A stretch of DNA of 64,000 nt from NCBI RefSeq assembly GCF_037137075.1, contig NZ_JBBBNV010000023.1, forward strand, positions 9,976 through 73,975, given 5' to 3'. Under the pieces are notes generated by a model. It worked only from the letters and a program-made list of their open reading frames with translations, was not told where the DNA came from and made no database searches. Below are positions 1 to 8,207 of this stretch, piece after piece (the stretch's first letter is position 1; each line of letters opens with the position of its first letter). This stretch comes from JBBBNV01 sp037137075. Its GTDB lineage: Bacteria > Bacillota > Bacilli > Paenibacillales > NBRC-103111. A program made the translations under genes and the position numbers.

Positions 1-489
1 CGCACCCATACAGGGTGCGACTAGAAAAATGTGAAAGTGCCGATGCCCATGCGCCGTTTCAATCCACGCACCCATACAGGGTGCGACAGCAGGAGACTTC
101 TTTAACCTTGCACTGGGCGAGTTTCAATCCACGCACCCATACAGGGTGCGACCAGCAGGCTCTCTGCGTCTGCCTGGGCGTACGGGTCGTTTCAATCCAC
201 GCACCCATACAGGGTGCGACTGTTCAACACTTCACCAACCGCCCATTCATAACCGTTTCAATCCACGCACCCATACAGGGTGCGACGACTTCCTGATGCA
301 TAGATGATATATTTGTATCAGGTTTCAATCCACGCACCCATACAGGGTGCGACAATAGTAGATCAAGAAAATATCGTAGCTGAGCAACGTTTCAATCCAC
401 GCACCCATACAGGGTGCGACGGCAGCGCTTGGAAAAGCGGATTACCCATTACCGCGAGTTTCAATCCACGCACCCATACAGGGTGCGAC
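1..489 (-). CRISPR. Type I-C-like CRISPR array (partial at left edge)
   Basis: Seven complete 32-nt direct repeats start at 56, 121, 189, 255, 322, 389 and 458, and a 21-nt remnant of another fills 1-21. On the plus strand each begins GTTTCAATCC and ends CAGGGTGCGAC; all complete copies are identical. Seven spacers of 33-37 nt lie at 22-55, 88-120, 153-188, 221-254, 287-321, 354-388 and 421-457. The repeat has the internal hairpin (CGCACCC/GGGTGCG) and the GGATTGAAAC end (read on the minus strand) known for type I-C repeats cut by Cas5d. That orientation places transcription leftwards, so the repeat at 458-489 is the leader-proximal one and 421-457 the newest spacer. No cas gene is visible; they would have to lie left of the window or elsewhere. 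Sub-type is inferred from the repeat only. Confidence 0.95.
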
Positions 490-600
490 GGCGAAAACAA
501 GCATGATTCATACCGTTTAAGCATGAATCCGTCCCATTTCCACTCGTTTCCATTCCTCAAAAGTATAAATCAAACCTTGACTTTTTGGCAAGTAAATCAA
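490..600 (-). promoter_or_regulatory. Probable CRISPR leader with promoter
   Basis: The AT-rich stretch next to the last repeat is the expected place for the leader, given the repeat orientation. On the minus strand it has a -35-like TTGCCA (586-591), 18 bases, then a -10-like TATACT (562-567). Transcription would begin near 555 and reach the first repeat about 65 bases later. The leader role is inference from orientation; the promoter match is read directly. Confidence 0.5.
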
Positions 601-676
601 TTTCGACTTCATTCGACACAATCTGAGGTGCGAAGGACCCGGGAATTTCATGGGAGCTTCACATTCGCACCAGATG

Positions 677-840
<164 letters not shown>

Positions 841-910
841 CGTTTTGCGTTATGTGCAGGCGGCGAATGTCCGGGGATTCATGCTTGCTTGAAATAAATC
901 TCCCTCACTC

Positions 911-2557
911 TCAATCATCGTCATTCAGCAGCTCAGCCAGCTCCTCGCGGTCGGCCTGATCAGCCGTTTTGTGCACGGTGCCGTAAGGGTGCTCGGCCGG
1001 GGCGTAAATGCTGTAGATTTTGAGCGGCTTGCGGCCGGTGTTGATGATATTGTGGTACATGCCTGCGGGGACCATAATAGCGCTGTCGGTGCTGGCCTCC
1101 TGCCGGAAGGGCAGGTCGTTCTCGTCCGGCCCCATCTGCACCAGTCCCTCGCCTTCCTCAATCCGCAGGAACTGGTCAATCTGCTTATGCACCTCCAGCC
1201 CCACCTCGCCGCCGACCGGGACCGACATGACGGTCACTTGCAGCTGCTGGCCGGTCCAGATGGCCATGCGGAAATTCTCGTTGTCCATCGTCAGCTTCTT
1301 GATATCGACGACGTACGGCTTACGGCCGAAATCGGTTGAACTGTCATAGTCACGCTGCTCGGTAAAAAACAAATAGATCGCCAGCCCGACCGCCAGCAGA
1401 CCGGTTAGCGCAAAAACCAGCTTCGCGCCGAACTCTGACCAGGCCAAGCCAATCGCAAGCGTTCCGAGCAGGGTAGCAACCGCCTGAAAGCCCATCATGA
1501 CGCCAAGGCCGGTGGCCCGGTCCTCCTGCTTGATATGCAGCGACATCCATGCGCTGGCCAGGCCCTCGTAGATACTCTGGAATACCGCATAAATCATGAA
1601 GGCGGCGAAAACCAGGAGCAACGGCAGCTCATTCTGGCTCAGCAGCATATACGTGGCCCCAAGCGCCAGCCCGCCGACCGCGAATGTCTTGGCAAAGCCG
1701 ATCCGGTCGCTCAGTGAGCCCAGGTAATAGATGAGCAAGGTGCCAGTCAGGTTGTACGCAACATAAGCGCTAATAATGAGCAGATCGCTCAGACCCAGCT
1801 CGCGGGCGCGCAGCAGCAGGTAAATATCCGTGCTTTTGATCAAGGTAATCACCGCAATCAAATAAAGCACACGCTTGTAATGAGCAGGGGCCGACTGATA
1901 ATAGGTCTTCAGACGGCGATATACCTGCTTCAATCCGCCTTTTTCGCCAGTCGGCAGCTCCGTCTTGCGCTTGGGCTCAAGAATGAACCAGCCCGCAATC
2001 ATCGCAGCGACACCGGGAATGACAGTAAGTCCGATAATGAGCGGAATGTTCTCACTATAGAAATACAGGATCGCCAGCGTAATAAGCGGACCGAGCGTCG
2101 CACCCAGCGTATCCGCCGCGCGGTGGAAGCCGAATACCCGTCCTCGACTGGCAGGAGTGGATACATCAGCGAGCAGAGCATCGCGCGGGGCGCTGCGTAT
2201 CCCTTTGCCGAAACGATCCAGCAGGCGGAAGCCGAAGATCGCCCAGTAAGTCGGGAATAGGGCCATAAGCGGCTTGGCTAACGCCGAAATGTTATAGCCT
2301 AGATTCACCAGCCCTTTACGCCGCTGCAAGCGGTCGGAGTAGATGCCGCTAAGCAGCTTGATGACGCCGGCGGCCAGCTGCGTAATGCCCTCAATGAGAC
2401 CAATCAGGATGACGCCGTACCCGATATCGCTCAGGTACAGCGGCATGATCGGATAGAGCATCTCCGTGGCAATATCCGTAAAGAAGCTGACAATGGATAA
2501 AATAACCAGGTTTCTGGATAAAAAGGAGGCTGTTTTTCGTTTGACGGTTGTGTTCAT
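911..2557 (-). CDS. MFS transporter fused to a C-terminal cupin domain
   Basis: The 548-residue protein has two parts. Residues about 15-400 are a major facilitator superfamily permease with around 12 hydrophobic segments and the loop motifs SDRLQRRKG (74-82) and SDRIGF (283-288). Residues about 415-535 form a single-domain cupin: cupin motif 1 runs from GGEVGLEVH (His457) to GEG, and motif 2 is VPAGMYHNIINTG (His502). MFS proteins of this size normally end near residue 400, so the extra 150 residues are a real fusion in one uninterrupted frame. The stop of the RCC1 gene is only 3 bases upstream and no clear ribosome binding site is seen, which suggests translational coupling and an operon with the two genes upstream. 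The substrate is unknown; the cupin could bind a ligand and gate transport. Confidence 0.85.
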   Translation of the reverse strand: MNTTVKRKTASFLSRNLVILSIVSFFTDIATEMLYPIMPLYLSDIGYGVILIGLIEGITQLAAGVIKLLSGIYSDRLQRRKGLVNLGYNISALAKPLMALFPTYWAIFGFRLLDRFGKGIRSAPRDALLADVSTPASRGRVFGFHRAADTLGATLGPLITLAILYFYSENIPLIIGLTVIPGVAAMIAGWFILEPKRKTELPTGEKGGLKQVYRRLKTYYQSAPAHYKRVLYLIAVITLIKSTDIYLLLRARELGLSDLLIISAYVAYNLTGTLLIYYLGSLSDRIGFAKTFAVGGLALGATYMLLSQNELPLLLVFAAFMIYAVFQSIYEGLASAWMSLHIKQEDRATGLGVMMGFQAVATLLGTLAIGLAWSEFGAKLVFALTGLLAVGLAIYLFFTEQRDYDSSTDFGRKPYVVDIKKLTMDNENFRMAIWTGQQLQVTVMSVPVGGEVGLEVHKQIDQFLRIEEGEGLVQMGPDENDLPFRQEASTDSAIMVPAGMYHNIINTGRKPLKIYSIYAPAEHPYGTVHKTADQADREELAELLNDDD

Positions 2558-2560
2558 TGT

Positions 2561-3823
2561 TTAGTACGCCAGTACAAAGGCTCCTCCTGCTGCAATAGTC
2601 GTCGTATTGAATAAGCTCGTCAGCTTCGGGACAGAGTTGTAGCTTGCAGCCTCAATTCCGGGTGCCTGGCTGCTCGTGTTGATCCCCCAGGCCCATATTT
2701 TCCCATCCCGATCGAGGGCCAGGGAAAAATCATGCCCGGCGGAAATACTGGCAATCGCAGGCAGCCCTTTCACTACCTCAGGGTCAAACACCCCTTCGAG
2801 ATTGCCCAGGTTTTTACCAAGCTGTCCGGTATTGTTGGCTCCCCAGGCCCATACCCGCCCATCCTTATCCAGCGCTATGGAATGGCGTGTGCTGGCGGCC
2901 AGCTCCACAATATTCGTCAGCCCGGGTATCGTCTCGGCTGGAACAATATCCGCCGTGGGATAGCCTAGTTGTCCATAGGCATTGCAGCCCTTAGACTTGA
3001 CCGTGCCGTCGGGCTGCAGCGCAAGCAAATGGCCAAAGCCCGCCACAATCTGGAGGCTGCCTGCAAGCTCGGGAATCTCGACAGGAATCAGGCTGCTCAC
3101 GGCAACAAAGCCCTGAAACTCGCACAGCTCCTGCGTGTCGCTGCTGCTCGGATCAGCATTCGCATCGACATAATAGCTGATGCCTGTAGCCGATTGACCG
3201 ATAAGCTGCATAAGCTCCGCGAACGTGCGCTTGGTGTCCTTCTCACACTTGGCACCCCAGCCGTATACTTTGCCGTTATCCAGTGTTACCAGTGAGAAGC
3301 GATGTCCAGCGGAGATGCGGACGGCCTTGCCCGGCAGATCGATGAGGGTCGGCTTCCGCACATCGATCCGGTCGCCCGTGCCAAGCTGTCCGGCAATATT
3401 GTTGCCCCATACCCAGACGCGACCGCCCTCATCCAGCGCCATGCTGTGGCGGAATCCGGCCGCCACAGCCGTGATTAGAGGAAGCGAGCTAAGCTTTTGC
3501 GGGCCGCTCACTACACCCTTGGCGCTGTTGATGCCAACCTGCCCATAAGTATTGTCGCCCCATGCATACACTGCGCCTTCGGCGGTAAGCGCCAGCGAGT
3601 GGTCGAAGCCTGCCGCGACCTGCGATACCTTCTCGGGAATGTCAATCGTGCTGGTCGTGCCGCTGGTGGAGAAATTGGCAAGCTGACCGTGCGCGTTTTT
3701 GCCACTGCCCGAGATGACCGTTTCACTTGCAACACGCTTGGGAAGCAGGCTGTACAGAACGCCGGCGACGACAAGGGAAGCGAGTAACACAAACAAAAGC
3801 CGAGTAGAACGTGTCCTGCTCAT
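2561..3823 (-). CDS. Secreted/anchored RCC1-repeat beta-propeller protein
   Basis: The 420-residue product starts with a basic, then hydrophobic, segment (residues 8-26) that is a signal anchor or signal peptide. The rest is a series of about seven RCC1 repeats with the typical pattern AAGxxHSLAL-(D/E)GxVxAWGxNxxGQLG. One repeat is interrupted by an insertion rich in acidic residues and two cysteines, between about residues 190 and 240. RCC1 propellers are protein-interaction platforms; in bacteria their partners are mostly unknown, so no enzymatic role is claimed. It is the middle gene of a three-gene unit, with 3-base gaps on both sides, so it may work outside the membrane with the dioxygenase-like lipoprotein and the MFS-cupin protein. 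Confidence 0.85.
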   Translation of the reverse strand: MSRTRSTRLLFVLLASLVVAGVLYSLLPKRVASETVISGSGKNAHGQLANFSTSGTTSTIDIPEKVSQVAAGFDHSLALTAEGAVYAWGDNTYGQVGINSAKGVVSGPQKLSSLPLITAVAAGFRHSMALDEGGRVWVWGNNIAGQLGTGDRIDVRKPTLIDLPGKAVRISAGHRFSLVTLDNGKVYGWGAKCEKDTKRTFAELMQLIGQSATGISYYVDANADPSSSDTQELCEFQGFVAVSSLIPVEIPELAGSLQIVAGFGHLLALQPDGTVKSKGCNAYGQLGYPTADIVPAETIPGLTNIVELAASTRHSIALDKDGRVWAWGANNTGQLGKNLGNLEGVFDPEVVKGLPAIASISAGHDFSLALDRDGKIWAWGINTSSQAPGIEAASYNSVPKLTSLFNTTTIAAGGAFVLAY

Positions 3824-3826
3824 GAA

Positions 3827-4705
3827 TTAGTTCGCCGCAAGACGGTAATTAAAGGTCGTGGTCGGCACGCCGTCAACCGTCGTGAAGGACACTTGATTGT
3901 AAGCCGGCAGACTTTGTGCAATGTTATCTTGAGACGCCAACATTTTATCCCCGGATTTGCTCGGAATGATCAACTGGGTAATAACGCCTTTGAAGCCCGA
4001 TGCCGTAGTATTGGTATGAATATGGCGGGTACGGCCCGTATATTCGCCCGGATAAATCGTCGTATATTCGTAGTAACCTTTGTCATCGGCTACGACATAG
4101 CCGCGCAGCGACAGCTGATCCTTGCTGTAGCTGCTGGCCGCCCCGTTGCTGTTCGGGTGATAATTGCCGGTGTCATCGGCTTGCCAAACCTCGACTTTGG
4201 CCCCCGGAACCGGTGTTGTACCCGTAGCGCCTGCATAAACATAGCCTTTGACCTTGATTTTGGTGCCTGTGAGATTGTCGTAGTTCAGATTGCCGCTGGT
4301 CAGTTGGGAGGTGCCTGTGACATAATAAGGGCCCTGCGTCACCTGCTGAGTCAGCCCTTCATCGCTGACGCTTGTGCTTGCGCCGGAGGATGAGGTAGTG
4401 CCAGATGAACTGCCGCCTGCCGCCGGGCTGCTGGACGGCGCTGGACTGCTGGACGGCGCTGGACTGCTGGACGGCGCCGGAGCATTGCCGGGTGCTTGAC
4501 CGCCAGGCGCTGGTGCATTACCACCTGCTGGACCGCCAGGCGCTGGTGCATTACCGCCTGCTGGACCGCCCTGAGGCGCTGAGGAGCTACCGGAATCAGC
4601 TTGCTGTGAGGAGCCGCCGTTATTCGCCGTATTGGACGACGTACAGCCGCTAGTCGCGATACAAGCTGCGATTGCCAAGATTAGTAATGATTTCGTTGGT
4701 TTCAT
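3827..4705 (-). CDS. Intradiol ring-cleavage dioxygenase-like lipoprotein
   Basis: A 292-residue lipoprotein precursor: lipobox TSGC with Cys21, a Pro/Gly/Ala/Ser linker (about 40-110) encoded by imperfect tandem DNA repeats at roughly 4431-4575, then a dioxygenase domain (about 120-292). The domain has the ligands expected for non-haem Fe(III) intradiol enzymes of the protocatechuate 3,4-dioxygenase family: Tyr182 (GNYHPN), Tyr222 (PGEY), His228 and His230 (RHIH). It would sit on the outside of the membrane and open catechol-type rings, if active. A good ribosome binding site (GAAAGGGA) precedes the ATG. It is the first gene of the operon leading to the RCC1 and MFS-cupin genes and faces catE, another ring-cleavage enzyme gene. 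The substrate cannot be told from sequence. Confidence 0.85.
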   Translation of the reverse strand: MKPTKSLLILAIAACIATSGCTSSNTANNGGSSQQADSGSSSAPQGGPAGGNAPAPGGPAGGNAPAPGGQAPGNAPAPSSSPAPSSSPAPSSSPAAGGSSSGTTSSSGASTSVSDEGLTQQVTQGPYYVTGTSQLTSGNLNYDNLTGTKIKVKGYVYAGATGTTPVPGAKVEVWQADDTGNYHPNSNGAASSYSKDQLSLRGYVVADDKGYYEYTTIYPGEYTGRTRHIHTNTTASGFKGVITQLIIPSKSGDKMLASQDNIAQSLPAYNQVSFTTVDGVPTTTFNYRLAAN

Positions 4706-4780
4706 TTAGAACATCCCTTTCTTTTCCATTTGCCTTTAAAATATAGCATAGTTTCATGGACCTGTACCTGAAAATTTTCT
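4706..4780 (-). promoter_or_regulatory. Possible promoter of the dioxygenase-RCC1-MFS operon
   Basis: On the minus strand a TTTCAG element is followed after 17 bases by TATGCT and an AT-rich tract, about 35 bases before the start codon. The -35 match is weak, so an activator or a different start site is possible. A short frame running leftward from 4896 crosses this region and the catE promoter and is judged not to be a gene. Confidence 0.3.
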
Positions 4781-4874
4781 GAAAGAAATAGCCGGCATAC
4801 CGAAGAGCTCTGCTTGCAGCGCACACCGTCTGCGGTACAGCCCTCCCTGATCATGAAGCCGGTCTTCCGCCCGC

Positions 4875-4919
4875 TTGACATAAGACCGATGCCCAACTAC
4901 ACTTAGTTACAAATCGTAA
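4875..4919 (+). promoter_or_regulatory. catE promoter with CatR/YodB-type operator
   Basis: TTGACA (4875-4880), 17 bases, TACACT (4898-4903) form a sigma-A promoter; transcription would begin near 4910. Exactly over that start lies TTAC-AAATC-GTAA (4907-4919). The known B. subtilis repressor CatR, with its paralogue YodB, binds TTAC-N5-GTAA at the catDE promoter, with one site overlapping the transcription start. The match here is exact and in the same position. Only one site is seen; the second site over the -35 box known in B. subtilis is absent. Confidence 0.75.
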
Positions 4920-4963
4920 GTATCTATGCAAAAATAATTTGATACATTGGAGGCGCATCGATT

Positions 4964-5830
4964 ATGTCCACTGTTATTCATGCCGGAACCGTACTCGGCG
5001 AGGTCAAGCTGAAGGTCAGCGACTTGACGCGTTCCATTGCTTTTTACACCAAGGTGATCGGTCTCCAGGTGCTGGAGGAGACCTCATCCACAGCAAGCTT
5101 GACGGCAGACGGCAGCACCCCGCTTGTTGTTCTGGAGCATATTCCGGATGCTATTATTCCGCCCCGCCGCTCGGTAACCGGGCTGTATCACTTTGCCATT
5201 CTGCTGCCGACCCGGAAGGCGCTTGGCCTTGCTCTGCGCAATCTCATTCAGGCCGGCATTCATATCGGTCAGGCGGATCATCTGATCAGCGAAGCGCTGT
5301 ATATTACAGATCCCGATTTGAACGGCATTGAAATTTACGCCGACCGGCCGCGTGACACCTGGAAGCAGGATGCGGAAGGCAATTATGTTATGGCGACGAA
5401 CCCAATCGACTGGGACGGACTGCTGGCCGAAGCCGGGGATGAGAGCTGGACCGGGCTGCCCGCCGGTACAAGGATCGGCCACATTCATTTGCATGTGGGC
5501 AATCTCCCGGATTCACAGGCCTTTTATTGTGACCTGCTGGGGTTCGAAGTCGTCGGCAATTATGCCAACATGGGCGCCCTGTTCATCTCAGCCGGAGGCT
5601 ATCACCACCACATCGGCATGAACCTGTGGGCCGGACCGGGTGCCGCCGCGGCGCCGGCCAACTCAACGGGACTCGCGTACTACACAATTACGGTGCCGGA
5701 TAAGACTGCGCTGCAGGCCCTGATTTCTCGCCTGAAGGACGCAGGGCACATCATAACGGTGCAGAATGATGCCCATACCGTAAAAGACCCGTGGGGAATT
5801 GAAATCCGGCTGCTGTGCACAGCGTCCTAG
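4964..5830 (+). CDS. catE: Catechol 2,3-dioxygenase (VOC family)
   Basis: The 288-residue protein has two vicinal-oxygen-chelate modules and closely resembles B. subtilis CatE (YfiE): shared stretches include SVTGLYHFAILLP (70-82), EIYADRPR (123-130) and ISAGGYHHHIGMNLW (208-222). Metal ligands are expected among His173/175/177, the His214-216 cluster and Glu280 (WGIEI). Family members cleave catechol beside the diol, and in B. subtilis CatE detoxifies catechols and quinones. A TTGGAGGCG ribosome binding site sits 9 bases before the ATG. The thiol-sensor-type operator in the promoter fits induction by quinone stress. In B. subtilis a catD gene precedes catE; none is seen here. Confidence 0.9.
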   Translation: MSTVIHAGTVLGEVKLKVSDLTRSIAFYTKVIGLQVLEETSSTASLTADGSTPLVVLEHIPDAIIPPRRSVTGLYHFAILLPTRKALGLALRNLIQAGIHIGQADHLISEALYITDPDLNGIEIYADRPRDTWKQDAEGNYVMATNPIDWDGLLAEAGDESWTGLPAGTRIGHIHLHVGNLPDSQAFYCDLLGFEVVGNYANMGALFISAGGYHHHIGMNLWAGPGAAAAPANSTGLAYYTITVPDKTALQALISRLKDAGHIITVQNDAHTVKDPWGIEIRLLCTAS

Positions 5831-5905
5831 AGCAGTCATGAGCAGTCACAGCTTCATAACGCATTCCCGATTTAAAAAACTGAACTTCCCCACAAAATGC
5901 AAACG

Positions 5906-5942
5906 GCACCGCCTCCTTTTTTCAGGATTGCGGTGCTTTTTT
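5906..5942 (+). terminator. Intrinsic terminator after catE
   Basis: GCACCGC (5906-5912) pairs with GCGGTGC (5930-5936), followed by six T. It lies about 75 bases after the catE stop. Confidence 0.75.
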
Positions 5943-6095
5943 CAGCTTTACTGAGTGAGAGAATAAGCCGGACTTATAAGGTGATGAACATGTTCGAGCC
6001 TGGCAGCAGCAGTCGTCGTCTTTGCGTACGGATGCTGACAAATACAATAAGCAACAAGCGAGAAACGATGGTTGCTGCCGGCTTATTCCGTGGCT

Positions 6096-6947
6096 TCACC
6101 AAGGCTGGCGAAAGCCTTCTCTACGCTCGCCGCACAGCCGCAGCAGCTTGAGACGCAGCCCTTCGTACCAGGAAGGGGCCTTATCCAGATCGCAGTCGTC
6201 CAGCGACCGCAGCACTCTGGCAAAGCTGTACAATTTCGCGAAACGGATCAACCTTGGGAACTGGCCGACCATCTCGGCATCATCGAAATCGATAACATGA
6301 AATCGCGCACGCTGCTCGTCATAAAAAAGATGATCCAATTGAAAATCGTAATGGACGAGACCGTACCGTTCCCCGGACAGCGGCATTTCTTGAAGCCAGG
6401 CCGTCATGCGCTCCAGCTCTTCGCCCGCTTCCTGCTCCTGCGGATGCTGATCCAGCACACTGCGGACAAAATCCAGCACATCCTGCCAGCTCCTGCGCTT
6501 CTCCACCGCCGGCTCATAGTCCTGAGAGAGCACATGCAGTGACGCCAAGGATTGCCCTCACTGCTCCAGCTGCCTGTCCGTTAAAGGCCCCTCCAAGACA
6601 GTCCCCTCATCCGCCCGAAAAACAGCCGCGAAATACGCGCCCTGCTCTGTCGTGACTGTTTCAACCAGATTCCCCGCAACGGAATGAACTGGAGCGACAC
6701 AGGGATAACCGCGATTCTGCAGGTACTGCATAAACGCAAGCTCAGCGGCAATCTGTCCCGGCTTGTTCTCCGCCTCGAAGGCAAATCTCAAATAATAGTT
6801 CTCGCCCTTCCAGGCAAACACATACACAAAGTTGGAGCTGGCCCGCCAAAACCGCAAGCTTCCCTCATCATGCGGCCAATGCCGGATCAGCTTCAAAGCC
6901 GCCTTGTTCGACGCAAGCCCGTTGACCATCGTTCTCAAATTCATCAT
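6096..6947 (-). pseudogene. Decayed phosphotransferase (aminoglycoside/choline kinase-like)
   Basis: Two open stretches in the same frame (6947-6558 and 6557-6096) encode the N- and C-terminal parts of one APH-type kinase. They are separated by a TGA at 6558-6560, where relatives would be expected to carry Trp (LEQ-stop-GQSLASLH), so a single TGG to TGA change explains the break. The first half holds the N-lobe; the second holds the catalytic loop LVHYDFQLDH and the metal-binding VIDFDD. The loop's usual Asn (HxDxxxxN) is His here. The total of about 284 codons is short for the family (about 320-340), and VIDFDDA runs almost directly into QFPRLIRFAKLY, which suggests an in-frame deletion of the segment after DFDD; this last point is from memory of the family. 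Confidence 0.75.
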
Positions 6948-7158
6948 CGTACCCTGTTCCTCTCTGAGCCGGAGAGGGCACTATACTAACCCGCAGAAGC
7001 TGGCCCTCTCTTCAGCATGTTATTTTGACATCCAGTCCCGTTCAAAATAAATCAATCCTTCCACCTTCATCTAAAAACACCGTTGCAGGTATTATCGTAC
7101 CGTAATCAGGCTGGTTCAGGCGCTGCCCAGTTTCATTTTAATCAAACATTCCAATCCA

Positions 7159-7947
7159 TTACCTGTCCTGCAGCGGAGGCAGCCCGTCCATCCAGTTCCA
7201 TTCATTATTTTGAATAAATACACTTACCGCCTGCTCTATGGAAATCTGCGGATCACGGAATGTCAGCAGCAGCTCTGTAAACGCTTTGCACTTCTCATGC
7301 GTAGGGGAGGTCAGCAAATCCGTCGCCAGCTCCGCAAATTGGTCCGGCTTCTCCGGCGCCGCCTCCACGGCGGCCAGCAGACCTTTGTGACACGGGAAAA
7401 GGAGCCGGTTATGGGCCAAAATGATTCGTCCGCCGAATAAAACCAGACTGCTTGCGGCATGGGCCAGCAAATACGGGTTGTCCTTTTTCTCGCCTTCGCC
7501 TGCAAAATAATGGCCGTATAAATACACTTGGGCGTAAAAGTCCTTCAGGTTCCGCTCCCGGTTCTGCTCCGGATACGCGGGAATGCGGGCAAGCAGCTCG
7601 TTCAGCTTCGGAATGCGGGAGAATATGGCCCTGGAGCCGCTGAAGGAGGCTCTTGTCGGCTCACTGCCCTGTTCGGCGGCCAGCTCCACAAATTCCAGCG
7701 GAATATATTTGATGTCGATATAGCAGCCCGGCGCATCGCTGAAGTCACGCATGACATATGCGAGCTGATGCTCTTGCTCGCGCTTCCGGTAGCACTCCTC
7801 CGTGACGACCATGTATACATCTATATCGGAGGTTTCCTTCGCAGTCCCCTGCGCAATCGATCCGGTGGTAATAACAGCCAGGATTGCCGGGTCCGAATCC
7901 ACCCATTCCACCAGCTTCTCCAGCGCTTCTACATGATGAACGTACAT
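7159..7947 (-). CDS. Nucleotidyltransferase-fold protein
   Basis: A 262-residue protein with a minimal nucleotidyltransferase active site near the N-terminus: Gly29-Ser30 (TTGSIAQGT) followed by Asp41 and Asp43 (SDIDVYMVV), the GS-x10-DxD pattern of Pol-beta-type enzymes. The C-terminal two-thirds is mostly helical, with several Leu/Ala-rich stretches. Families with this build transfer AMP or another nucleotide to small molecules (antibiotics) or proteins; the target here is unknown. A strong AAGGAAGGGAG ribosome binding site precedes the ATG. The neighbouring decayed kinase is of a class that also modifies antibiotics, but this is a weak link. Confidence 0.75.
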   Translation of the reverse strand: MYVHHVEALEKLVEWVDSDPAILAVITTGSIAQGTAKETSDIDVYMVVTEECYRKREQEHQLAYVMRDFSDAPGCYIDIKYIPLEFVELAAEQGSEPTRASFSGSRAIFSRIPKLNELLARIPAYPEQNRERNLKDFYAQVYLYGHYFAGEGEKKDNPYLLAHAASSLVLFGGRIILAHNRLLFPCHKGLLAAVEAAPEKPDQFAELATDLLTSPTHEKCKAFTELLLTFRDPQISIEQAVSVFIQNNEWNWMDGLPPLQDR

Positions 7948-8207
7948 GAGCTACACTCCCTTCCTTATTCCCATTTTTTTATCGTAGCCAGTCAAAATTA
8001 CGGCAAACCACAGGCGTTCGCGCGATGTTTGCGGCTCGCGCGAGCCCGGCCATCCGGGACCGCACCCGGCTCCCGGCGCGCAGCGCGGCACCGCATGACC
8101 GTGCCGATTGCGCCGAAGACAAGAACAGAGCCGGCCCGCGTCTGTGCTTTCAAGACGAAAGGCCGGCTTCGGCGCCAAGCTCACAACGCTGCCCGTTCAT
8201 GCCGGGA
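7948..8207. other. Intergenic region, nothing recognised
   Basis: About 260 bases, GC-rich in the middle (8020-8170). Short frames on both strands have no ribosome binding site or recognisable protein pattern. No clear hairpin or promoter was found. Confidence 0.5.

Noticed and set aside
22..457. Self-targeting spacers
   Set aside because: No spacer could be matched by eye to other parts of this window.
4702..4896. 64-codon minus-strand frame upstream of the dioxygenase gene
   Set aside because: It overlaps the catE promoter and the dioxygenase ribosome binding site and resembles nothing known.
7951..8184. 77-codon minus-strand frame between the nucleotidyltransferase and serine hydrolase genes
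   Set aside because: No ribosome binding site, odd composition (many Arg, Cys, Gly) typical of a GC-rich non-coding stretch.
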